From the NCBI GenBank assembly GCA_964553615.1, contig CAZKMA010000006.1:1-64000 (forward strand): DNA of 64,000 bases. The letters are read 5' to 3'. This stretch comes from DATKUC01 sp964553615. GTDB taxonomy: Bacteria > Spirochaetota > Spirochaetia > DSM-27196 > DATKUC01. The position numbers and the translations under genes were made by a program. Shown here piece after piece: positions 1 to 8,584 of this stretch; the first letter of the stretch is position 1, and each line of letters starts with the position of its first letter. Under the pieces are notes generated by a model. The model was not told where the DNA came from. It made no database searches and saw nothing but the letters and a program-made list of their open reading frames with translations.

Positions 1-311
1 TTCACGATACTGCGGAGCAAGCGATGCGGTGATGACCCGGCGGCGGGATTGGAGCATTGCTGAAGCGGCTTGCCTCTCCTCTTTTTTCCCTATCCGAGAT
101 TCCCCGAGGTGGAAACCACGGTGTCATCTTACTGGCCGTGACTACCAACTCGCGCCGATGAACATATTCTCTCTCCCCTTTTCCCCTGAACCGTCCCCCG
201 GGCCGTGCAATGCTGCGGCCGCTATCTCCTTGAAATTCGGATAATTCTGCGGCGTTGATGCAGCAATGCATTTCCAATTGTAAGCATAAGTGACAGGAGG
301 AAAGTTCGCAA
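1..311. other. Leading intergenic region before intI; no gene seen
   Basis: No reading frame here resembles a protein on either strand. The only clear element is a ribosome binding site, GGAGG at 296-300, that serves the integrase gene starting at 312. I looked for integron attachment-site cores (GTTRRRY paired with RYYYAAC) and found none. The left edge is cut by the window, so a longer element could begin outside it. Confidence 0.6.
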
Positions 312-1697
312 ATGACGGAGTGGAATTTATCAGAGAAGCAGGCATATCGGCGGTACCTCTGCAATGTTGCGGGAATGTCCGCCGGACGGGCCGAACAGTG
401 TGTCCGGTGGGTGCTCTATTTCCTGCGGCGGGAAGAGTCCGAATCGGAAGATCGGGAGGTGGCACTAAAACGTCTCTCCGCCGTCGTTCAAAGGCAGTTC
501 GCACCGGCGGATGCAAAGGAGGCGGCGCTTTCGGTCAAACACTTCTGGTTCTTCAAAGACCGTCTTCTTCGGGAAGGAAAATTGACTCCCGGAGATCCTG
601 CGGCCGTGTACGCGGGACCCAGGACCACAACTTCGGCTCCCGCATTCTCTGCGACGGGGAATCCCGGACCGGGAAGTGCGCAAACGCTCGCGCCGCGGAG
701 TCAGGAATCCGCTGCTCTGAAGGTTCCGCCTGCATGGCAGCCCTTTATCGACAACGCGCACACCGTCCTCCGCGTTCAGCACAAGTCCTACAGGACCGAG
801 CAGACCTACATCGGCTGGATCAGACGCTTCGCATGCTTCCTGCGGAATACCCCACCGGACGATGTCACAGAGACACATCTGCGTCATTACCTTTCCACTC
901 TCGCGGTGGAGAGGCATGTTTCAGGCGCAACACAGCTTCAGGCATTCAATGCGCTTCTGTTCCTGTTCCGCCATGTCCTTCAACAGAACGTCAACGGTCT
1001 GAGCCAGACAATCCGTTCAAGAACGCCGAAGCGCCTGCCGGTGGTGCTTTCACGGCAGGAGGTCCAGCGGCTCATTCACGCCCTGGATTCGCCGTATCGG
1101 CTCATGGCGAAAATCATCTATGCGGGCGGTCTGCGACTTTCGGAGTGCCTGTCGTTGCGCGTCATGGACGTGGAATTTCAACGGGAAATGATCATCGTTC
1201 GATCGGGCAAGGGGAACAAGGACCGCAGCACGCTGTTTCCCACAAGTCTTCATGCGGAAGTTCGCGTACACATGGAGCAGGTGCGCGCAATGTTCGACAG
1301 CGATCGCCGCACGGGAAAACCCGGGGTCCCGCTGCCGGATGCGCTCGAGCGCAAGAACCCGCACGCTTCAACGGACTGGAGCTGGTACTGGATTTTCCCT
1401 TCGCACAAGCTTTCCGTGGAGCCGCGAACCGGCCGTGCATATCGCTTCCATCAATATCCCACGTCTCTTCAGCGACAGATCACAAAGGCCGTGCAGTCGC
1501 TCGGCCTGACACGGCGGGCTACCGTCCACTCGCTCCGCCACAGCTTTGCCACACATCTCATAGAATCCGGCTACGACATCAGGACCGTGCAGGAGCTGCT
1601 CGGTCACACGAATGTCCAGACAACCATGATCTATACCCACGTCGCAACAAAGAACAAACGCGGCATCATCAGCCCAATCGATCGGCTCGAACTGTGA
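312..1697 (+). CDS. intI: Integron-type tyrosine recombinase (IntI family) with N-terminal extension
   Basis: A 461-residue tyrosine recombinase. The catalytic set is visible: Arg275 (AGGLRLSE), Lys300 (SGKGNKD), His406 and Arg409 (HSLRH), His432 (LLGH) and Tyr441 (TMIYTHV). Residues about 333-376 (LPDALERKNP, then WSWYWIFPS) form the extra segment between boxes 1 and 2 that separates IntI integrases from XerC/D. The SAM-like core-binding domain is at about 140-230. Residues 1-130 are an extra N-terminal region, helical at first (about 1-90) then low-complexity and Pro/Ser/Thr-rich, absent from mobile-integron IntI proteins of about 320-340 residues. The ATG at 312 follows GGAGG by 11 nt. IntI integrates and excises gene cassettes at attI and attC sites; I see no attC array nearby. 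The IntI call is firm; activity is unknown. Confidence 0.88.
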   Translation: MTEWNLSEKQAYRRYLCNVAGMSAGRAEQCVRWVLYFLRREESESEDREVALKRLSAVVQRQFAPADAKEAALSVKHFWFFKDRLLREGKLTPGDPAAVYAGPRTTTSAPAFSATGNPGPGSAQTLAPRSQESAALKVPPAWQPFIDNAHTVLRVQHKSYRTEQTYIGWIRRFACFLRNTPPDDVTETHLRHYLSTLAVERHVSGATQLQAFNALLFLFRHVLQQNVNGLSQTIRSRTPKRLPVVLSRQEVQRLIHALDSPYRLMAKIIYAGGLRLSECLSLRVMDVEFQREMIIVRSGKGNKDRSTLFPTSLHAEVRVHMEQVRAMFDSDRRTGKPGVPLPDALERKNPHASTDWSWYWIFPSHKLSVEPRTGRAYRFHQYPTSLQRQITKAVQSLGLTRRATVHSLRHSFATHLIESGYDIRTVQELLGHTNVQTTMIYTHVATKNKRGIISPIDRLEL

Positions 1698-1729
1698 TCG
1701 GAATTCCCGTCGTTTCTTCACGGGAACTG

Positions 1730-1777
1730 TTGCTCCCGGTGTATAATGCGGAAAATCAAACGCACAGCACGGAGGTC
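1730..1777 (+). promoter_or_regulatory. Probable promoter and RBS of fucU
   Basis: A perfect TATAAT sits at 1742-1747 between the intI stop codon and the fucU ATG at 1781. No good -35 hexamer is present at 16-18 nt spacing; a weak TTCACG lies 19 nt upstream. CGGAGG at 1770-1775 is the ribosome binding site. fucU is therefore probably transcribed independently of intI. Confidence 0.5.
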
Positions 1778-1780
1778 ATC

Positions 1781-2212
1781 ATGCTACGAGGAATACCGGA
1801 TATCATTTCACCCGAACTCTTGAAGATCCTGCACGAAATGGGCCATGCCGATGAGCTCGTCATTGGCGATGCAAACTACCCGGCGGCAAGCACGGGAAAA
1901 CGGCTCGTTCGGTGCGATGGTCACGGGCTTGCCGAAGTGCTCGAAGCCATCCTTGCCCTGTATCCGCTCGACACCTTCGTTCCGCATCCGGTCGGCGTCA
2001 TGGTCCCGACGGATTCCGGGGAAGCAACACCGGAAATTCACGCCTCAATCCGAAAGATCGTTGCGAGTCACGACAGTCGCGGCGAAAAAGTGGTGGAGCC
2101 GGTGGAACGCTTCGCATTCTATGAGCGTGCAAGAAGCGCGTACGCCGTTGTAGCTACCACGGAGAAGAAGCCCTACGGCTGCGTTGTATTGACGAAGGGT
2201 GTAATCACCTGA
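1781..2212 (+). CDS. fucU: RbsD/FucU-family sugar mutarotase
   Basis: A 143-residue protein of the RbsD/FucU family, which interconverts the anomers of L-fucose or other sugars in the cytoplasm so that import or isomerisation is not limited by spontaneous mutarotation. The N-terminus reads like FucU: a start near MLRGIP, then a helix, then the conserved ADELVIGDANYP motif that carries family active-site residues. Length matches the family (about 140). The gene stands alone on the plus strand, convergent with the dehydrogenase at 2300, and is next to a sugar-acid type catabolic locus, but no fucose isomerase or kinase is visible, so the actual sugar is unknown. Start chosen at ATG 1781 behind CGGAGG. 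Confidence 0.85.
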   Translation: MLRGIPDIISPELLKILHEMGHADELVIGDANYPAASTGKRLVRCDGHGLAEVLEAILALYPLDTFVPHPVGVMVPTDSGEATPEIHASIRKIVASHDSRGEKVVEPVERFAFYERARSAYAVVATTEKKPYGCVVLTKGVIT

Positions 2213-2260
2213 TCCTGTCTGCCGGATATCAATGAGTGTAGCCGGCCGCGCGTACCACGA

Positions 2261-2300
2261 GCAGGTTGCTGAAAAGGCGAATTCCTTTGAAGCAACCTGC
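2261..2300. terminator. Bidirectional hairpin between convergent genes
   Basis: GCAGGTTGCT at 2261-2270 pairs perfectly with AGCAACCTGC at 2291-2300, with an inner AAAGG (2273-2277) / CCTTT (2284-2288) stem and a 6-nt loop. It lies between fucU (plus) and the dehydrogenase (minus) and abuts the latter's stop codon. There is no long U tract, so it may stabilise 3' ends as much as terminate. It does not match integron attC cores. Confidence 0.55.
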
Positions 2301-3340
2301 TATTGCCTGAGTTTCTTCCGCCACGAGTCAAGAGCTTCCATGACCTCGGCGTCTACGTGGACACCGCTTTTCAGTTGCTCTGCCTTGAGCGCAAGGGCGC
2401 GATCGCCGGGCACACGTACCTGGCTCCCGCCTGGTCGCGGAGCAGCTGCGCGGCACGCCTCGGCCAGCCAGCTCGTCTCCCGCTCAAAGGCTGCGGTTCC
2501 GGCGAAGGCTGCGGGGTTGATGATCTGAAGAAACACCGAGGTGCCCCAGGTCGTCGGATGGTCGGCGCGTCCATGACCGGAGAGGGCCGATGTCATCGCT
2601 TCTATTAGTAGGGCAAGGGCGTACCCCTTGTAGCCGACATCCAGACCTCCAAGGGGAAGGATCGAGCTCGACCGGTCTCCGCCGAAGGTCGACGGATCGT
2701 CGGTTGGATTTCCATCGACATCCAACAACCACTGTCCGGGTAGCCGGGTTCCGCTCTTCTGGTGCCGGTTCACGACCCCTGCGGCGGTCGTCGAACTGCT
2801 TATATCTATAATAACCGGACCGTCGGATCCTGCCGGTATTCCTGCCGCAATCGGGTTTGGCGTAAAGAGCGGCGTTCTTCCCCCGAACGGCGCAACAAGT
2901 TGTGCCGAAGGATCGGATGCGGAAAGAATGCCCAGATACTTCCGGTCGGTAATCATCGGCATGTACGCAGCAAGACATCCGATATGATGACTGCGGCGAA
3001 TGACGTAGGTTACCACCGGATACTTCTCTGCCCGCTCAATCGCTTCCTCAATTGCCGTGGCGGTAAGCCACATCCCCGGAAGGTAGTTGCCGTCCCAGAC
3101 AACGGCCGCACCCTGGTCTGAAACGATTTCCGGATCTCCCTGCGCCTTCATCCTGCCGGTCTCGAGCTCCCGGAGGTACGCGGGAAGGAGCCTAAGCCCA
3201 TGGGTAGTATGCCCCATCAGGTCCGCTTCAACCAGGATCCGGGCCACGGTGGCACTGCGGGATTGCTCGATGCCAAGACCATTCAACAGGTCAACTGCCA
3301 GACGGATCAGGTCCCTGGCCGGGTATGTATTGGCACTCAT
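2300..3340 (-). CDS. Malate/L-lactate dehydrogenase family (Ldh_2) oxidoreductase
   Basis: A 346-residue NAD(P)-dependent dehydrogenase of the Ldh_2 family, which includes AllD (ureidoglycolate), YiaK (2,3-diketo-L-gulonate) and ComC (sulfolactate). These enzymes interconvert 2-hydroxy and 2-keto acids without a classical Rossmann fold. The region around the catalytic His is preserved (GHTTHGLRLLP), as are the NPIAAGIP stretch and the glycine-rich GGLDVGYKGYAL motif near the C-terminus. The second of two adjacent ATGs (3340) is chosen because GAGGAG lies 6 nt upstream of it and directly abuts the first ATG at 3346. It is the last gene of the LacI/TRAP locus, 10 nt after the regulator. Substrate cannot be assigned; a sugar acid or other hydroxy acid is likely. 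Confidence 0.85.
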   Translation of the reverse strand: MSANTYPARDLIRLAVDLLNGLGIEQSRSATVARILVEADLMGHTTHGLRLLPAYLRELETGRMKAQGDPEIVSDQGAAVVWDGNYLPGMWLTATAIEEAIERAEKYPVVTYVIRRSHHIGCLAAYMPMITDRKYLGILSASDPSAQLVAPFGGRTPLFTPNPIAAGIPAGSDGPVIIDISSSTTAAGVVNRHQKSGTRLPGQWLLDVDGNPTDDPSTFGGDRSSSILPLGGLDVGYKGYALALLIEAMTSALSGHGRADHPTTWGTSVFLQIINPAAFAGTAAFERETSWLAEACRAAAPRPGGSQVRVPGDRALALKAEQLKSGVHVDAEVMEALDSWRKKLRQ

Positions 3341-3350
3341 CGGCATCTCC

Positions 3351-4340
3351 TCAGGTGCTTCCCCGGATTACGAGCTCCGGGAACAGGGTGGTCTGGGAAG
3401 GAATATCCCTCCCTTTGAGAATATCGACAATGGCCCGGGACAGGCTGATGCCGGTTATTTCCTCTTTATTGTCAACTACCGTCATTGTCGGTTCCGAAAC
3501 CTGCGAAAACGCAGTGTTGTTGAATCCGATCACCGCAACGTCCTCGGGCACGCGCCTGCCCTGGCGAACGAGCTCTTTCATAAAGCCAACGGCGGTAATG
3601 TCGTCGCATCCTACAATTCCCGCATAGTCCACGCCGCGACGGTGGAGCTCTTCCGCGGCCTTCACGCCGCCCGAAATCCCGCTCGATGTCTGCACCACCA
3701 GTTTCTTTGAATACCGAATTCCGTGGTGCTCGAGCTGTTTTCGGTATGTCTCACGCTTGGAGAACCCTACGGCTGTCTCGTAGTCCTGCACGAACGCAAT
3801 ACTGGTAATGCCCCTGGAAACCAGATAGTCGACAGAGAGGATCACACCGTATGACTCGTTGGTGGAGACGTTGTAAATGTTCTTGGCGCACAGAGTTGAG
3901 TTATGCATGACAATGGGGGTGTTCGGCAGGTACCGATGTATGCTTTCGGCGGCCTCGGCGGACGAGAACACCGAACCAACGGTAATGACACCGTCTACCT
4001 GTTTTTCGGAAAGAACTCGTACATAGGCATCGAGCTTTGCCTTGTCGTATCCGGTATTGCACAGAATTGCATTGTACCCGCTGCGGCTCAGCTCCTGTTC
4101 TATGGTAAACGCAATATTTGCATAGTGAAGATGCCGGACATCAACGGCCAGGACGCCAATCGTGTTCGTGGTCTTGATGACCAGACTCTTCGCTATAGCA
4201 CTCGGCACATAGTCGTGCTTCTTCAGCACCTCGAGCACGCGCTTCTTGGTGTCGCTCGCAACGTTGGAATGATTGTTCAGTACACGTGACACCGTGGATA
4301 TGGATACACCGGACTCCCGTGCAATGTCATATATGTTCAC
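3351..4340 (-). CDS. LacI-family transcriptional regulator
   Basis: A 329-residue repressor-type regulator. Residues 1-55 form the LacI helix-turn-helix (IYDIARESGVSISTVSRVLN) and hinge, followed by a periplasmic-binding-protein-like sensor domain. The start is GTG 4340, with AGGA 8 nt upstream. It lies inside the TRAP/dehydrogenase locus, just after dctP and a probable partial terminator, and 10 nt before the final dehydrogenase gene. Two sites matching the LacI-family consensus (TGAAAGCGCTTTCA type) lie at 8339-8352 and 8585-8598 around the promoter of the same locus, so local autoregulation is the simplest model. The inducer is presumably the imported acid or its keto derivative. Confidence 0.92.
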   Translation of the reverse strand: MNIYDIARESGVSISTVSRVLNNHSNVASDTKKRVLEVLKKHDYVPSAIAKSLVIKTTNTIGVLAVDVRHLHYANIAFTIEQELSRSGYNAILCNTGYDKAKLDAYVRVLSEKQVDGVITVGSVFSSAEAAESIHRYLPNTPIVMHNSTLCAKNIYNVSTNESYGVILSVDYLVSRGITSIAFVQDYETAVGFSKRETYRKQLEHHGIRYSKKLVVQTSSGISGGVKAAEELHRRGVDYAGIVGCDDITAVGFMKELVRQGRRVPEDVAVIGFNNTAFSQVSEPTMTVVDNKEEITGISLSRAIVDILKGRDIPSQTTLFPELVIRGST

Positions 4341-4349
4341 GTGTATTTC

Positions 4350-4392
4350 CTGAAAAATGAAGGCAGAACCCGTTTCCGAATCCTGCCTCCCT
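4350..4392 (-). terminator. Internal terminator/attenuator between dctP and lacI
   Basis: Read on the minus strand after the dctP stop, AGGCAG and CTGCCT form a 6-bp stem (4361-4366 with 4383-4388), followed by TCATTTTTC. This is a modest rho-independent terminator that would let part of the transcripts read on into lacI and the last dehydrogenase gene, keeping regulator level below transporter level. Confidence 0.5.
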
Positions 4393-4411
4393 TTATTTCA
4401 CATGCGCCGCA

Positions 4412-5407
4412 TTAACGTGCGGCCAGGATAGCCTTGACAAGACCGTTATGATACTTCGCTTCGTACTCGTTCCAGAGAGGACTCGTGGCATCCCGGAATG
4501 CCTGGAGGTCCGACACGTCGTTGAACTTTACGCCTTCTTCTTTCAGCTGTGCAACAGCTTCCTCGGATTTCTTTCCCCAGATTTGCCGCTCGTAGGCCAC
4601 AGCCTTCTTCGCTTCATCTTTGAAGATCGCCTTGTCGGCGTCCGACAGCTTTGCCCAGGTCTTCTCGGAGATGGCAAAGAGATCGGGAGTCATGAAGTGG
4701 CGGGTCCAGGACACGTACTTTGTCACTTCGTAGAGCTTGAGGGTCTGGAGGGTAATCGGACTGTTCTCCCATCCGTCCAGCACGCCCTGTTCAAGTGCCG
4801 AGTACACATCCGCCTGGCTCATCGGTGTGGCAATGGCTCCCATCTTGTTTATACCTTCAAGGGTAATCTTGGTGGGAATGGTCCGGATCTTCAGACCCGT
4901 CAGGTCCGAAGGACTGTTGATCGGCCGGACGTTGTTCATCAGGCTTCTCGAACCGCCGTAGAAGTATCCGAGTGGCTCGAATCCCTTCGCACGCAGCGCC
5001 TTCGCAAGGATCTCTCCGGGTTGGCCGTCGAGCGACTTGAACAGATGGTCTTCGCTCTGGAACAGAAACGCGAGGGCCAGAACTTCCATCTCCGGAACAT
5101 AGTTCGCGAAGGCCCCTGCGAACTGATTGCACATATCGATTGTTCCCAGCTGCACGCCCTCCACCATTTCGGTGTTTCCACCGAGCTGACTGTTCGGGAA
5201 CATCTGGACCTCTATCCTGCCGTTCGTACGCGCTGCAACGCCTTCGGAGAACTGCTTGAGCGCCATGTTCATGGGGTGATCCATGGGCAGTGTATTGGTT
5301 ACTCGCAGGGTCATCTTGCCCTGTGCACTCTTGGTTTCCGTTTGTCCGTTGGCGAACAGCATCGCTCCGGCAAGCATAAAAACCAGTAAGACCGCTATCC
5401 TCTTCAT
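4412..5407 (-). CDS. dctP: TRAP transporter solute-binding protein DctP
   Basis: A 331-residue periplasmic receptor of a TRAP transporter. A signal peptide (Lys/Arg start, hydrophobic core, cleavage near LFANGQ) precedes a DctP domain with the family pattern, including the central Arg region LKIRTIPTK, which supplies the arginine that binds the substrate carboxylate. Start ATG 5407 has GGAGG 4 nt upstream. It lies 18 nt after dctM in the order dctQ-dctM-dctP. The receptor defines specificity; DctP proteins beside Ldh_2 dehydrogenases usually bind sugar acids or C4 and aromatic acids, but the ligand here is not predictable from sequence alone. Confidence 0.93.
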   Translation of the reverse strand: MKRIAVLLVFMLAGAMLFANGQTETKSAQGKMTLRVTNTLPMDHPMNMALKQFSEGVAARTNGRIEVQMFPNSQLGGNTEMVEGVQLGTIDMCNQFAGAFANYVPEMEVLALAFLFQSEDHLFKSLDGQPGEILAKALRAKGFEPLGYFYGGSRSLMNNVRPINSPSDLTGLKIRTIPTKITLEGINKMGAIATPMSQADVYSALEQGVLDGWENSPITLQTLKLYEVTKYVSWTRHFMTPDLFAISEKTWAKLSDADKAIFKDEAKKAVAYERQIWGKKSEEAVAQLKEEGVKFNDVSDLQAFRDATSPLWNEYEAKYHNGLVKAILAAR

Positions 5408-5425
5408 AGAACCTCCTGTGGAAAA

Positions 5426-6709
5426 TTATTTAATGTACCCAGTCAGGCTGGGAATCCACATCGAAAGTGCGGGTATGAACGTTACCAGGAGCAGCACCAG
5501 AATGAGCGCTCCAATATAGCGAACGTAGGTGCCGAGCATGTCGCTCAGCCTGGCACCCGAGATACCCGAGGCTACGAACAGGGCAATACCCACCGGCGGG
5601 GTACACTGTCCGATCGCCATGTTTACAATCGCCATCACACCGAAATGAATCGGATTTACTCCAAGAGCCTGAACCACCGGCCAGATAATAGGAATGACTA
5701 TGATGATGATTGCGGAGGGATCCAGGAATGTTCCAAGAACGATGAACAGGACATTGATCAGCACCAGCAACACCCACTTGTTGCCGGTCAGCGATACCAG
5801 AAAGTTGGCAATCTGCGCGGGAATCTGTTCTGCCGCGAGGATCCATCCGAAGCTCGATGCAGCGGCAATGGTCAGGACTACGACTCCGGTAGTCAGTGAA
5901 GCCTTGACCAGTACCTTTGGAAGATCCTTCAGCTTCAACTCACGATAGACAAAAAACCCGACAATGAATGCATAGATTGCCGCAATGACCGAAGCTTCTG
6001 TCGCCGTGAAGATTCCGCCGGTAATTCCACCAACGATAATGACCACGGTGAACAGGGCAAAGAACGAGTCCCCAAGGGACCGCATGGTTTCCCGGAAACT
6101 CGCCCGTGGCTCGGGATCGATCTTCCGGATCTTGGTGTAGATAACGTTCACTGCCATCAGGAAAACGCCCATCAGGATACCGGGAATTATGCCTCCCATG
6201 AACAGACCGCCGATTGATATCCCGGCGGTTACGCCAAGGATGATCATCGGGATGCTCGGCGGAATAACAATGCCGATGGATCCGGCGGTTGCCATAACGC
6301 TGGTGGCAATATCCTTTCCATATCCCTTGCGTTTCATAGCCGGAATGAGCAGGCTTCCAACGGCTGCGGTATCCGCCGCTGCTGCTCCGGAGAGCCCGGC
6401 AAAAAACATTGCAGCAATAACACTTGCGTTCGCCAGTCCGCCGCGAATGTGGCCAATGAAATTGGAGGCAAGTTTGACGAGCCTGCGAGATATTCCGCCG
6501 CTGTCCATGAAACCGCCGGCCAGTATGAAAAATGGCACCGCAATCAGGCTGAAGTTGCTGCTTGCCCGGAACATTTTCACCACAACGGCGAACAGATCGA
6601 TGTTACTGAAGAACACCATCGACACGACCGTGGAAATCAACAGCGCGAAAGAGACCGGCATCTCGAGCACCAGCAGAACGACGAAGGAAATGAACAGTGT
6701 CGCAATCAT
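5426..6709 (-). CDS. dctM: TRAP transporter large permease subunit DctM
   Basis: A 427-residue integral membrane protein with about 12 hydrophobic segments. It is the large subunit of a TRAP importer, which couples substrate uptake to the sodium gradient. Conserved stretches include the GGFMDSGGISRRLV region and repeated helix-hairpin elements with glycine-rich turns (FAGLSGAAAADTAAVG). The ATG at 6709 overlaps the dctQ stop as ATGA, indicating translational coupling. A longer in-frame extension upstream is rejected because it would cover dctQ. Length is normal for DctM (about 425). Confidence 0.95.
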   Translation of the reverse strand: MIATLFISFVVLLVLEMPVSFALLISTVVSMVFFSNIDLFAVVVKMFRASSNFSLIAVPFFILAGGFMDSGGISRRLVKLASNFIGHIRGGLANASVIAAMFFAGLSGAAAADTAAVGSLLIPAMKRKGYGKDIATSVMATAGSIGIVIPPSIPMIILGVTAGISIGGLFMGGIIPGILMGVFLMAVNVIYTKIRKIDPEPRASFRETMRSLGDSFFALFTVVIIVGGITGGIFTATEASVIAAIYAFIVGFFVYRELKLKDLPKVLVKASLTTGVVVLTIAAASSFGWILAAEQIPAQIANFLVSLTGNKWVLLVLINVLFIVLGTFLDPSAIIIIVIPIIWPVVQALGVNPIHFGVMAIVNMAIGQCTPPVGIALFVASGISGARLSDMLGTYVRYIGALILVLLLVTFIPALSMWIPSLTGYIK

Positions 6710-7227
6710 TCCTCTTCCTCCTGGGGCGCCTTGATGTTCAGTATCACCTCCGTCAGTTTTTCGACTCCGTGAATGAAAATAAACGCGCCGCACACCGGCA
6801 TGGACAGATATGCCCAGAACATGGTCAGCGGCAGGATATTCATCCACTGAATGCCGTTTGCAAGAGCAAGGCGCCATCCCATCACCAGGATGAACAGAGA
6901 AAAGACACAGATGAGGATCCACATCAGAATACTCACCGCCTTCGCGAGTTTCGGAGGAAACTTGCGGGTAAGCAGATCGACGGAAAAATGCGAGTTCGTG
7001 TAGATTGCCATGCTTGCGCCAATGAAACTCGCCCACGTGAACGAATAGGTCAGAAGTTCTTCCGACCATCCAATCGGAGCCCTGAGAATGAACCGGGAAA
7101 AAACCTGCAGAAATCCGAACACCAGCATCCCGACCATCAGGACAATCAGAATTATCTTCTCAATGAACAGGATTACGTGATTCACCCTGCCCATTACACG
7201 CACCACACTGTCTGCCCTCGTTGACAT
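6706..7227 (-). CDS. dctQ: TRAP transporter small permease subunit DctQ
   Basis: A 173-residue membrane protein with four predicted transmembrane segments, the small subunit that pairs with DctM. The family motif around residues 50-60 (GWSEELLTYSFTWASFIGAS) is present. The ATG at 7227 is preferred over an upstream in-frame start at 7266 because AGGAG lies about 10 nt before it and the upstream start would overlap the dehydrogenase gene. It overlaps dctM by four bases. Confidence 0.92.
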   Translation of the reverse strand: MSTRADSVVRVMGRVNHVILFIEKIILIVLMVGMLVFGFLQVFSRFILRAPIGWSEELLTYSFTWASFIGASMAIYTNSHFSVDLLTRKFPPKLAKAVSILMWILICVFSLFILVMGWRLALANGIQWMNILPLTMFWAYLSMPVCGAFIFIHGVEKLTEVILNIKAPQEEEE

Positions 7228-7246
7228 TGCAGATACTCCTTCGCTT

Positions 7247-8254
7247 CTATCTCGCCAGGAAGTCATAGATGGTCGTGGGAATGTTGATACCGGAGAGCGC
7301 CGAACGTGCCATGGCGCGTTCCTCTATTTCCCCCGGAATCATGACCGTTTCGAATCCGGCGGCGGCCGGCTCTGCATGAATCTCATCGATCATCTGCTGG
7401 GCGTTCTTCAAATACCCGTCTCCAAAGACCGACGGGTCGATGACCAGATGGAAACCGGACAGGTCACGATAGGAATCAAGCTCATCGTACATCGCCTTTA
7501 CATGAGGGCCGAACACGCCGCCTATCATAAGCCCGGTCAGCGCTTCCACCATCATGTTTATGCCGTAGCCCTTTGCACCGCCAAACGGGAAAAGAGCCGT
7601 GGCCTTGTGTGCGTCGGTAGTTGGGTTTCCCTCCGCATCCACAGCCCATCCTTCGGGTATTGCGGTGTTCTGCTCACGTGCATAGAAGATCTTTCCGAAT
7701 GCAACCTCGCTCGTCGCCATGTCCAGGAGTATGGATTCCCGTTCTCCCGGAAACCCGAATGCGAACGGATTGGTGCCGAAGAAACGGTTCTTTCCGCCAA
7801 ACGGGACAACCGCCTTGTCGGTGTTCACGCACACCATGGATGCCATCTTCTTGTCGAAAGCCATCTTCACATAGTAGGCGAGGGCTCCGCAGTGACTGCT
7901 GTTCTTTATCCCGACAACGGCAAACCCGTGTTCGCGCGCCATCTTGATGGCCTCCTCGGTTGCAAACCGGGAAGCAACGTGCCCGACTCCGCCCTTCGCA
8001 TCCACCAGGCCAATCGCCGGTTTCAGCTGGGATAGCTTCATGTCCGGTGTCAGGTTCATTCCACCCTGGCGAATTCGATTCGTGTAGTGCTCGACTCGAA
8101 GGACGCCGTGGGAATGCGTTCCCCGCATGTCGGCAAATACCAGCACGTCGGCAACCGTCGCAGCATCCGCCTGCCGCATGCCGACTTCCGTCAGTTTTCT
8201 GACCACCATGAGTTTGAGATCTTCCGCACCAACGTTGACCATGTCCTCAGCCAC
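7247..8254 (-). CDS. Ldh_2-family dehydrogenase, ureidoglycolate dehydrogenase (AllD)-like
   Basis: A 335-residue NAD(P)-dependent dehydrogenase closest in recalled sequence to E. coli AllD: ADMRGTHSHGVLRVEHY parallels the AllD catalytic His region, and VVPFGGKNRFFGTNPFAF and GGAKGYGINMMVEAL are preserved. It is a paralogue of the dehydrogenase at 2300-3340. The GTG start at 8254 follows AGGAG by 6 nt; the in-frame GTG at 8287 has no ribosome binding site. It is the first gene of the TRAP operon, under a promoter at 8374-8402 with a LacI operator in the leader. No allantoin genes are present, so allantoin breakdown is not supported; a sugar-acid or hydroxy-acid substrate brought in by the TRAP system fits better. 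Confidence 0.88.
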   Translation of the reverse strand: MAEDMVNVGAEDLKLMVVRKLTEVGMRQADAATVADVLVFADMRGTHSHGVLRVEHYTNRIRQGGMNLTPDMKLSQLKPAIGLVDAKGGVGHVASRFATEEAIKMAREHGFAVVGIKNSSHCGALAYYVKMAFDKKMASMVCVNTDKAVVPFGGKNRFFGTNPFAFGFPGERESILLDMATSEVAFGKIFYAREQNTAIPEGWAVDAEGNPTTDAHKATALFPFGGAKGYGINMMVEALTGLMIGGVFGPHVKAMYDELDSYRDLSGFHLVIDPSVFGDGYLKNAQQMIDEIHAEPAAAGFETVMIPGEIEERAMARSALSGINIPTTIYDFLAR

Positions 8255-8338
8255 GTAATTCTCCTGACAAATCGATTCGTCGGGCACACAATGCCCAACG
8301 CAGTCTCAATTCAAGACTGTGCTCACCGAAGTCACATA

Positions 8339-8352
8339 TGGAAGCGCTTTCA
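8339..8352. promoter_or_regulatory. LacI-family operator O1
   Basis: TGGAAGCGCTTTCA, one mismatch from the palindromic LacI-family consensus TGAAAGCGCTTTCA. It lies 22 bp downstream of the -10 box of the minus-strand promoter at 8374-8402, where bound repressor would block transcription of the dehydrogenase-TRAP operon. Confidence 0.8.
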
Positions 8353-8373
8353 TGCATTTATGATGTATACGCC

Positions 8374-8402
8374 ATACTAGCATGACTTTTTCCAGAACAC
8401 AA
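8374..8402 (-). promoter_or_regulatory. Promoter of the dehydrogenase-TRAP-lacI operon
   Basis: On the minus strand TTGTGT (8402-8397), a 17-nt spacer and TAGTAT (8379-8374). It faces the GTG start at 8254, about 120 nt downstream, and is followed by operator O1 at 8339-8352. Spacing is ideal for a housekeeping sigma factor. Confidence 0.65.
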
Positions 8403-8584
8403 GCTTTTTCTACAGCCGACAGCGAAACTTTTTTGCCAGCAATCTATGGAATTCGTTCAATTGACGCCGTTCCCGGCGATTCCTGCGACTGCTGTTGCCG
8501 CGAATATCCGGTTTTGGCACATCTCGCGCCCGAAACCGGCGTGTCTAACGGCATCCGCTCATGGAGTGTCCTTCTGAATGGGTA

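Noticed and set aside
290..2212. A 640-codon open frame spanning intI and fucU
   Set aside because: Its first 1490 nt are the wrong frame of intI and encode low-complexity, Arg/Ser-rich sequence. Only the last 143 codons are real and are annotated as fucU from 1781.
2261..2300. Possible integron attC site
   Set aside because: The arms are GCAGGTTGCT and AGCAACCTGC; they lack GTTRRRY and RYYYAAC cores in the right order. A convergent hairpin terminator explains them.
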